From an uncultured Actinomycetes bacterium (GTDB lineage: Bacteria > Actinomycetota > Actinomycetes > S36-B12 > CAIYMF01), in the NCBI GenBank assembly GCA_903918645.1, contig CAIXFH010000023.1, forward strand, positions 1 through 57,707: a DNA stretch of 57,707 bases, written 5' to 3'. The position numbers and the translations under genes were made by a program. Of the stretch, positions 51,604 to 57,707 are shown piece by piece. Every line of letters begins with the position of its first letter. Position 1 is the stretch's first letter. The notes beneath the pieces were generated by a model. That model was not told the origin of the DNA, did no database searches, and saw only the letters and a list, made by a program, of their open reading frames with translations.

Positions 51604-52887
51604 CTAACGTGACTCGAGTGCGACGTAGTCACGAGCCGTCTCGCCGATGTACACCTGGCGTGGACGGCCGATCTTGGTCTCCGGATCGTTGATCATCTCG
51701 CGCCACTGAGCGATCCAGCCTGGGAGTCGTCCCATCGCGAAGAGCACGGTGAACATCCGGGTCGGGAATCCCATCGCCTTGTAGATCATGCCCGTGTAGA
51801 AGTCGACGTTCGGATACAGCTTGCGCGATATGAAGAAATCGTCGGAGAGCGCCACTTCCTCAAGCCGAAGCGCGATCTCGAGCAGCGGATCATTGACCCC
51901 AAGTGCTTCGAACAACTCATACGCCGACTTCTTGACAATCGCGGCGCGAGGGTCGTAGTTCTTGTAGACCCGGTGCCCAAATCCCATGAGGCGCACGCCA
52001 TCTTCACGATTCTTCACTTGATTTACGAATGCCTCTACCCCGCTGCCAGAGCGCTGAATCTGCTCAAGCATCTCCAGCACAGCCTGATTCGCGCCACCGT
52101 GTAGCGGGCCGAAGAGCGCGTTGATTCCAGCCGAGATCGACGCGAACAGATTCGCGTGCGACGAACCCACCAGGCGAACGGTCGACGTCGAACAGTTCTG
52201 CTCGTGATCTGCATGCAAGATAAGCAGGAGATCCAGCGCGCGCACCATCACTGGGTTGATGACGTAATCCTCGGCTGGCACACCGAAGGTCATCCGCAAG
52301 AAGTTCTCGTTGAGCGACAAGGAGTTGTCGGGGTACAAGAACGGCTGCCCGATGGACTTCTTGTACGCATAGGCAGCGATCGTCGGTATCTTGGCAAGAA
52401 GGCGGATCGTAGAGATCTCAACCTGCTCGGCGTCGAAGGGATCAAGCGAGTCTTGATAGAAGGTGGACAATGCGCTGACGGCGCTCGACAGCACTGGCAT
52501 CGGATGCGCATCACGCGGGAAGCCGTCGAAGAACCTACGCAGATCCTCGTGGAGCATCGTGTGCTTTTGCACCAGGTCGCCAAACTCAACGAGTTCAGTT
52601 GCACTGGGCAGCGAACCATAGATGAGTAGGTACGACGTCTCGAGGAATGTTGACTGCTGCGCCAACTGCTCGATGGGATAGCCGCGATAGCGCAGGATGC
52701 CCGCGTCGCCATCGATGAACGTGATCGCCGAGGTGCACGATGCGGTGTTGGTGAATCCGGCGTCGAGAGTGACTCGGCCGGTGTTCTTTAGCAGTGCAGA
52801 GACATCAACGCCGTCGCTGCCATCAGTGGCCGCAACACGCGGAAGGGACATTTCCCGGTCGTCGTAAGCGAGAGTGAATTCAGTCAT
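51604..52887 (-). CDS. gltA: Citrate synthase
   Basis: 427 residues from ATG 52887, with GGAGG 8 bases upstream. Signatures: FIDGDAGILRYRGYPIEQLA, LHADHEQNCSTSTVRLVGSSHANLFASISAGINALFGPLHGGANQ (catalytic His), VRLMGFGHRVYKNYDPRA, and the RPRQVYIGE C-terminus of type II citrate synthases (GltA2-like). First step of the TCA cycle. Its location between dapD and dapC, in place of the usual neighbours, is unusual for mycobacteria but not contradictory. Confidence 0.95.
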   Translation of the reverse strand: MTEFTLAYDDREMSLPRVAATDGSDGVDVSALLKNTGRVTLDAGFTNTASCTSAITFIDGDAGILRYRGYPIEQLAQQSTFLETSYLLIYGSLPSATELVEFGDLVQKHTMLHEDLRRFFDGFPRDAHPMPVLSSAVSALSTFYQDSLDPFDAEQVEISTIRLLAKIPTIAAYAYKKSIGQPFLYPDNSLSLNENFLRMTFGVPAEDYVINPVMVRALDLLLILHADHEQNCSTSTVRLVGSSHANLFASISAGINALFGPLHGGANQAVLEMLEQIQRSGSGVEAFVNQVKNREDGVRLMGFGHRVYKNYDPRAAIVKKSAYELFEALGVNDPLLEIALRLEEVALSDDFFISRKLYPNVDFYTGMIYKAMGFPTRMFTVLFAMGRLPGWIAQWREMINDPETKIGRPRQVYIGETARDYVALESR

Positions 52888-53025
52888 GGTTGAGCCTCCA
52901 GCCTCAGGGGTGTCGAGCCGCTCGGATCGCGAGCGACTAGACAAATTGCACGTTACTGCCCCAGCCAGCAGCCGCGTTCTCGATTCCTACCGACGCACGA
53001 GTGATCTGGGCCTCACCGTCAGCTC

Positions 53026-54123
53026 CTAGGCGGGCTGGAGCCTGCGCACGGCAGCAGCAATCCGTTCGTCTGTGGCGGTGAGTGCCACACGCACGTGCTG
53101 ATTGCCAGATGCGCCATAGAACTCCCCTGGCGCAGCGAGGATTCCGTGATCGGCCAGCCAACGCAGACTGTCCCAACACGATTCACCGCGCGTAGCCCAC
53201 AGGTAGAGTCCCGCGTCGGAGTGCTCAATCGCGAAGCCCGCAGAGGCCAATGCCGTCCATAGAAGGTCGCGGCGAACCTGGTAGCGCTCGCGTTGGGCCC
53301 TGACATGTGAATCGTCGCCGAGCGCGGCGATGGCCGCAGCCTGGATCGGCGCTGGAACCATGAGCCCAATGTGCTTTCGAGCCTCAAGCAGCGGTTGCAC
53401 CAGCCCCGGATCGCCCAAGACAAACCCGGTTCTATAGCCAGCAAGATTGCTTCTCTTGGACAGCGAATGAACGGCCAGCACGCCGGCCAGGGAATCACCG
53501 CATACGGCCGGGTCGAGGATTGATACTGGTTGGACGCTCCAACCAAGTTCGAAGTAGCACTCATCACTTGCCACGATCACGTCGTGGGCACGGGCCCAGT
53601 CGACGATGGTGGCGAGCTGGTCGGCACCTAGAACGCGACCGCTGGGGTTACTTGGCGAGTTGAGCCACACCAGTGCAGCACCCGCGCGTTCCCAGTCAGC
53701 AATGGAATCGGATGCTAAAACAGTGCATCCCGCGATCTGGGCGCCCACGTCATAGGTGGGATACGCGATCTCGGGTATGGCCACGACATCGCCGCGCGAA
53801 AGACCGAGCAAGGTTGGCAGCAGCGAGACCAGTTCCTTAGAGCCGATCGTTGGGAGTACCCCACTGAGCGGGACAGCAGCACCCAGAGTGCGGGCGGCCC
53901 AGGCAACCACGGCAGCACGTAGATCCATCGTGCCGGCGGTCAACGGATATCCAGGCGCGTTGGCGCCTTGGACTAGCGCGGCTTGAATCAGGTCGGGCAC
54001 GGGGTCCACCGGCGTGCCTATGGACAGGTCGATGACTCCGTCAGTATGGCTGCGCGCGATCTCGGCGAACGGTGCCAGCCGATCCCAAGGAAACTCAGGA
54101 AGTCGCTCGGCAAGTGGAGTCAT
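53026..54123 (-). CDS. dapC: N-succinyldiaminopimelate aminotransferase
   Basis: 365 residues from ATG 54123 (AAGGGA upstream). PLP fold type I: NSPSNPSG, DECYFELGW, HSLSKRSNLAGYRTGFV with the Schiff-base Lys, and a final RVAL strand. The DapC assignment rests on neighbourhood: ferredoxin fdxC is directly upstream on the same strand, as in Rv1178-Rv1177, and dapD/dapE are 2-4 kb away. An aspartate aminotransferase-like role is the alternative. Confidence 0.88.
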   Translation of the reverse strand: MTPLAERLPEFPWDRLAPFAEIARSHTDGVIDLSIGTPVDPVPDLIQAALVQGANAPGYPLTAGTMDLRAAVVAWAARTLGAAVPLSGVLPTIGSKELVSLLPTLLGLSRGDVVAIPEIAYPTYDVGAQIAGCTVLASDSIADWERAGAALVWLNSPSNPSGRVLGADQLATIVDWARAHDVIVASDECYFELGWSVQPVSILDPAVCGDSLAGVLAVHSLSKRSNLAGYRTGFVLGDPGLVQPLLEARKHIGLMVPAPIQAAAIAALGDDSHVRAQRERYQVRRDLLWTALASAGFAIEHSDAGLYLWATRGESCWDSLRWLADHGILAAPGEFYGASGNQHVRVALTATDERIAAAVRRLQPA

Positions 54124-54198
54124 GCGGATCCCTTCACGACAACGCGCCGCCACCCCACGGGCAGCGGCGCATCATCATTGGTCACGCGAGGCGCGAGG

Positions 54199-54525
54199 TT
54201 ATTCGGCTTGCGCCTGCGGCTCGAGTGCCGCAATAAGTGCTGCGTCCTTGTGAATCAGGCCAAGCTTGGAAGCTCCACCGGGAGATCCGAGTTCGTCGAA
54301 GAACTCCGCGTTGGCCGCGGTGTAGTCCTTCCACTGCTCAGGAACGTCGTCTTCGTAGAAGATCGACTCAACCGGGCAGACGGGCTCACAGGCTCCACAG
54401 TCGACACACTCGTCGGGGTGAATGTAGAGCATCCGGTCGCCCTCGTAGATGCAATCAACGGGGCACTCTTCGACACACGCCTTGTCCTTGAGGTCGACGC
54501 AGGTCTGAGTGATGACGTAGGTCAC
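54199..54525 (-). CDS. fdxC: 7Fe ferredoxin
   Basis: 108 residues. Cys9, Cys17, Cys21, Cys25 and Cys40, Cys43, Cys46, Cys50 (CVDCGACEPVC) give one [3Fe-4S] and one [4Fe-4S] cluster. Same order as FdxC (Rv1177) upstream of dapC. The C-terminal extension LGSPGGASKLGLIHKD is also family-typical. Confidence 0.95.
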   Translation of the reverse strand: MTYVITQTCVDLKDKACVEECPVDCIYEGDRMLYIHPDECVDCGACEPVCPVESIFYEDDVPEQWKDYTAANAEFFDELGSPGGASKLGLIHKDAALIAALEPQAQAE

Positions 54526-54696
54526 GTACGAATCCTTCCCAATCCACGAGCACTTGACGGATCACCGGGTGCTGCGCCGGCGGCTTACTGCTCACGCTAA
54601 CTGGCTCCTGTAGGAGGGCTGATGACCAAGGTAGCGCCATCTGCCACGTCTAGTATCGCGACCACACCGCACACCCGCGAGCGAGGGGTCCGTCAG

Positions 54697-55047
54697 ATGG
54701 ATCAGACCGAGCCAACACAGCCTGCCCAGCGCTCCACCGGCGGGCGCTTTGTCGGACTGCTCGCGGTGCGAATCACACGTGCAGATGTCGGGGCACGGGT
54801 CAGCGTTCGCTACCGACTCGCACTTGGCGAGCACCCGACTGCGACGCTTACCGACGTAGTGGGCACTTTGCTGGAGTGGCAGGGCGACGTGCTGCGAATC
54901 GAACGACGAGACTCGTCGGTGGTGGAGGTCGCCGAGTCCGCCCTTGTCGCTGGCAAGGTGGTTCCCGCTGCGCAGCAGCGGCGCGGCCGCGCGGCAAGCC
55001 AGCCGGCTCGCCCCGAAGATGCACATCCCCCAGAATCAGACCCGTGA
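54697..55047 (+). CDS. Stand-alone SH3-like (GNAT-associated) domain protein
   Basis: About 116 residues from ATG 54697; GTG/ATG 54622 is a longer option. The core RITRADVGARVSVRYRLALG...LTDVVGTLLEWQGDVLRIERRDSSVVEVAESALVAGKVVP matches the small beta-barrel found at the N-terminus of actinobacterial GNAT acetyltransferases (Rv0428c-like), which normally precedes the acetyltransferase. Here no GNAT domain follows: the gene stops after a basic tail and overlaps the SirB1-like gene by four bases. Whether it is a decayed acetyltransferase or an independent protein is unclear. Confidence 0.7.
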   Translation: MDQTEPTQPAQRSTGGRFVGLLAVRITRADVGARVSVRYRLALGEHPTATLTDVVGTLLEWQGDVLRIERRDSSVVEVAESALVAGKVVPAAQQRRGRAASQPARPEDAHPPESDP

Positions 55048-55874
55048 GTACGACCTCCCGCGAACGCTTCAGCGAGTTGGTCCGCACCAACACCGACACC
55101 ACGGCTGCGCTCCGACTCGATCTGGCACTGCTATTGATCGCGGCCGAGACGTTGGTCGATGACGACGCCACCGGCCGCGCACTCGACGGGTTCATCAAGG
55201 ATTCGGTAGACCTGCTCGACGGGCTAGCCGAGCGGGTGCCGGCACACGGTCGCGACGATCAACGGCTCCGCACGGCTCTCGCTGATTTCATCGGCCAGCC
55301 AAGCGATTACGGCCGACTCGAGTCGAGCCTGCTACCCGCTGTTCTTCGGCGCCGACGCGGCCTGCCGATCCTGCTGTCATGCGTCTGGACCGAAGTGGCA
55401 CGACGAGTCGACATACCTGCCTATGGGGTTGGCCTCCCAGGCCACTTCGTGGTCGGCGTTGGAGACCCAGACGGCAATCGCCTACTGGTCGACCCCTTCG
55501 CGGGCGGACGACTACTCCCCTACGACGATGCGCGCGCGATAACCGAGCGCTCGGGACGTGCGTTGCGACCCGAGCAGTTACGACCACAAGATCCGATCGC
55601 CATCATCTGGCGCGTGCTGACGAACATCGGCAACTGGGCCAGCACGCCGGAACGTTCGAAGCACCGGCTCTGGTCGATCGAACTCGCTCTGGCTCTGCCA
55701 CATCACGATGTCGGGCTGCGACGAGAACGCGGGGAAGCCCTTGCTGCAGTGGGCAGATACAGCGAAGCGAGCCAGGAACTTGAGGACTACGCCGACACGG
55801 TCGAGGCTGCGATGCCCCTTGAGGCACAGAACGCCCGACTCGTCGCGCTGCAAGCTCGCGCCCGACGCAACTAG
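55044..55874 (+). CDS. SirB1/transglutaminase-like protein with TPR-like tail
   Basis: 276 residues. The start is GTG 55044 (GTGA overlap with the upstream gene). RGLPILLSCVWTEVARRVDIPAYGVGLPGHFVVGVGDPDGNRLLVDPFAGGRLL is the SirB1 signature with Cys, His and Asp in transglutaminase order. The C-terminal RLWSIELALALPHHDVGLRRERGEALAAVGRYSEASQELEDYAD is helix-turn-helix TPR-like. Function unproven. Confidence 0.88.
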   Translation: MSTTSRERFSELVRTNTDTTAALRLDLALLLIAAETLVDDDATGRALDGFIKDSVDLLDGLAERVPAHGRDDQRLRTALADFIGQPSDYGRLESSLLPAVLRRRRGLPILLSCVWTEVARRVDIPAYGVGLPGHFVVGVGDPDGNRLLVDPFAGGRLLPYDDARAITERSGRALRPEQLRPQDPIAIIWRVLTNIGNWASTPERSKHRLWSIELALALPHHDVGLRRERGEALAAVGRYSEASQELEDYADTVEAAMPLEAQNARLVALQARARRN

Positions 55875-55905
55875 AGCCACCGATCCGATCGTTGCCTCGC
55901 TGGCA

Positions 55906-55974
55906 GATCGCCAGCTAGGCGATCGGCAGCTAGGCGATCGGCAGCTAGGCGATCGGCAGCTAGGCGATCGGCAC
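55906..55974. repeat. 15-bp tandem repeat containing the stop codon of the VanW gene
   Basis: Units 55906-55920 (one base changed), 55921-55935, 55936-55950, 55951-55965, plus a 9-base partial. On the minus strand the unit reads CTG CCG ATC GCC TAG in the VanW frame; the true stop is at 55960-55962 and each of the next three units repeats the TAG in frame. Confidence 0.95.
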
Positions 55975-57707
55975 AGTTGGGGTCGGGCTGGGCGTTGGCT
56001 TGATGGCCGGGTCGGCGAAACAGTTGACTGTCGGGCTCGCCGAATACTTCGTGGTGATCTTCTCGCGTTTGGCTTCCATGCGATCTTTCATGAAGACGCG
56101 ATATACGTCGATCGTGAATCCCGGCAACCCGGTTTGCGGGTGGCAGGTGGATGAGGTGTCGTACAGAATCTTGTCGCCACCAAAGACGTCGTACCTAGGG
56201 CCGGAGACTGCATCGATCCGGTCGTAGACCTTCGTGCCCCAGATCGTGACCGTGAGAGACGTGTTCTGCATGTTGGTGGTGATGAATACGGCGTGCGGAG
56301 TGTCATTCTTGAAACTCATGTCGAAGGATCCCCAGGCCACGGTGGCCTCGAGCCCTGCGCGGTAGCGCGGGATCCAGATCGAGTGCGCCTGCGTATGCAC
56401 GCGCTGCAGACCCGCGAAGAAAGCCGCAGTCCACGTGGTAGTCGCTGATGTCGAGACACCACCGCCAAGGTCTTCCTTGAACACTCCGCCGGCGCCAATC
56501 ACGAAGCCCTTGGTGTAACCATTCTCGGGGGTGCGCTCCTTGATGGTCTTGTTCAGTGAGAAGGTCTCGCCCGGCAAAAGCAGAGTGCGGTCGATGTACT
56601 TCGCGGCGGTCCCGATGTTCTGAACGCGGTATGCCGCGTACGGGAAGTGCTGCTTGAACGACGACATCATCTCAATCACACCAAGGCTTTTCGCCTTCTC
56701 GGTGGTGAGCTTGGGGTCGATCGTGCCGATACGTGCATCTACATGGCGTTGTGCAGGATCGGCTTTGTCGAGCACCGCCGCGACGTCGACCGCGAGCTTG
56801 TCAGCATTGACGCCGCGGCCAACTTTGGCGGGCACAACAACCGGCTTACCGCTCGACACATCCCAAGTGGCATCGCGACCTGGCTTCTCGACAGAGGCGA
56901 TGGCCGGCGCGATCGAAGCGCGCAGAATGTCACCGTCGAGAACGGGAACGAACTTTCCGTCCTTGGCCTCATAACTCAAGGCAGCTGCAATCGCAGTGAC
57001 TGGAATCGAGGTCGTGAGATCAGAAACGGTGACCGATACTGGGCCGGAAAATGCGATGCGAGCACTGGCGAGACCGGCCTTGGCCTCCTCATCTGACACG
57101 ATCGGCGGCACTACCACAATTGCCAGATCTGTCGGCTCAGTGGCCACCAGATACGCCGCGCGGATCGCTTCAGCAGCAGCCTTCTGATCGAGTGCCGAAC
57201 CCTTCGCCCCAGGAGTCAGTGAGGCCTTCTGGCCGACTAAGCGAATACGCGGTTCCTTCGCTGCGGAATCAACATCGGCAGCGATACCGGCAACAGTCGC
57301 CGAAAGAGCGCTTTGGTCCACCACGATCACAGGATCAAGTGCCCGAGTGCCGAGAAACTGTGCGACGAGATCGATTGGATTCCAGCGTCGGCTCGCCTGT
57401 CCGGCAACGGTCGATTTGAGATCCAGCGATAGTCCAGCCTGCAAGGGAGTAACGCTGGTTACGTTGCCGTCGACTCGAAGATCAATCGGAGTATTGGCAG
57501 TGTCTTTGAGCGCTTTGCTGAGGTTCTTCGCTGCCTGCTCTTCGGACTGGCCGCCGATATCGACACCGAGAACAGTGGTGCCCCGAGGGATGCCATCACC
57601 ACTTGCGGCTGCTAGCGCGAGGTATACGGCTGCTGCGGCCGCAACCAACAGGACTGTCACAATCAGACCACTCCCACGGGAGTGGTGCTGTGCTTGATCC
57701 TCATCCC
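55960..57707 (-). CDS. VanW-family cell-wall-associated protein, 5' end beyond the window
   Basis: At least 581 residues; the frame stays open through the right edge, so the true start lies outside (GTG 57660 would remove the cytoplasmic tail DEDQAQHHSRGSG). One membrane helix (LIVTVLLVAAAAAVYLALA), then two or three YoaR-like peptidoglycan-binding domains (about 30-330), and a VanW domain (about 345-520: LLPGETFSLNKTIKER, GFVIGAGGVFKEDLGGGVSTSATTTWTAAFFAGL). C-terminal Pro/Thr-rich end. Extracytoplasmic; likely binds or modifies peptidoglycan. Confidence 0.9.
   Translation of the reverse strand, partial: DEDQAQHHSRGSGLIVTVLLVAAAAAVYLALAAASGDGIPRGTTVLGVDIGGQSEEQAAKNLSKALKDTANTPIDLRVDGNVTSVTPLQAGLSLDLKSTVAGQASRRWNPIDLVAQFLGTRALDPVIVVDQSALSATVAGIAADVDSAAKEPRIRLVGQKASLTPGAKGSALDQKAAAEAIRAAYLVATEPTDLAIVVVPPIVSDEEAKAGLASARIAFSGPVSVTVSDLTTSIPVTAIAAALSYEAKDGKFVPVLDGDILRASIAPAIASVEKPGRDATWDVSSGKPVVVPAKVGRGVNADKLAVDVAAVLDKADPAQRHVDARIGTIDPKLTTEKAKSLGVIEMMSSFKQHFPYAAYRVQNIGTAAKYIDRTLLLPGETFSLNKTIKERTPENGYTKGFVIGAGGVFKEDLGGGVSTSATTTWTAAFFAGLQRVHTQAHSIWIPRYRAGLEATVAWGSFDMSFKNDTPHAVFITTNMQNTSLTVTIWGTKVYDRIDAVSGPRYDVFGGDKILYDTSSTCHPQTGLPGFTIDVYRVFMKDRMEAKREKITTKYSASPTVNCFADPAIKPTPSPTPTVPIA

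Noticed and set aside
52156-52629. 157-codon plus-strand frame opposite citrate synthase
   Set aside because: Entirely antisense to a highly conserved enzyme, with no own signals.
55906-55974. Repeat array considered as an origin or iteron set
   Set aside because: Units are directly joined in the VanW reading frame and contain its stop; no dnaA, rep or par gene is near.
1-57707. tRNA, rRNA and other structured RNA genes
   Set aside because: No TpsiC-arm/acceptor pattern or rRNA-like stretch was recognised on reading either strand; an automated scan would be decisive.

Overview
The window is chromosomal DNA from a high-GC actinobacterium of the Actinomycetes type. Gene content and order match two conserved neighbourhoods of Mycobacterium/Streptomyces-like genomes. 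The first runs UvrD-like helicase, alkyltransferase-like protein, moeZ, TetR, DUF3107, ferritin-like protein, rhlE-type helicase and ParA (like Rv3202c-Rv3213c of M. tuberculosis). The second runs mgtE-N/CBS protein, DUF1003, mrp, tatB, htrA, rseA, sigE, O-methyltransferase, DUF3117, tag, folP2, LOG proteins, dapE, dapD, then dapC and fdxC (like Rv1232c-Rv1177). I saw no rRNA, tRNA, CRISPR array, transposase or phage gene. The lineage below class cannot be read from the sequence by eye.

Layout. 1-4.7 kb: helicase N-terminus, ATL protein, a flippase-like protein with a kinase-like middle domain, a CDGSH protein and moeZ. 4.9-15.6 kb: an accessory catabolic block with an MBL hydrolase, a gamma-glutamyl-peptide hydrolase, a thioesterase, an SDR dehydrogenase, an aldehyde dehydrogenase, a glutamine-synthetase-like ligase, a choline/ethanolamine-kinase-like protein, an APC permease broken by an in-frame stop, and an orphan binding protein. 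Ligase + alcohol dehydrogenase + aldehyde dehydrogenase + gamma-glutamyl hydrolase is the gene set expected for ethanolamine (or similar amino-alcohol) use through gamma-glutamylated intermediates. 15.7-18.2 kb and 27.6-32.6 kb: three FAD oxidoreductase/GcvT fusions of the dimethylglycine/sarcosine-demethylating type. With the first block this suggests scavenging of phospholipid head groups (ethanolamine, choline-derived methylated glycines) into glycine and one-carbon units; that link is inference. 18.2-26.6 kb: the conserved TetR-DUF3107-rhlE-ParA segment. 26.7-37.2 kb: a run of minus-strand genes (RecB-like nuclease, two FAD/GcvT genes, DUF2332, acyl-CoA dehydrogenase, malyl-CoA-lyase-like protein, DMT exporter). 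37.3-46 kb: Mg/CBS protein, mrp and the sigE envelope-stress locus. 46-57.7 kb: DNA repair, folate, the lysine/DAP branch, citrate synthase, ferredoxin, a SirB1-like protein and a VanW-family cell-wall protein cut by the window end.

The most unusual thing is structural. Short perfect tandem repeats (6, 11, 12, 15 and 40 bp) sit at gene ends through much of the window, and at three loci the repeat unit contains the stop codon of the gene, so the stop itself has been amplified. A second repeat family is a roughly 60-bp palindromic (REP-like) element with three copies, two of them inverted beside each other. Two genes (the rhlE-type helicase and a DUF2993 protein) appear to need non-AUG/GUG starts (CUG and AUC), each behind a good Shine-Dalgarno sequence.
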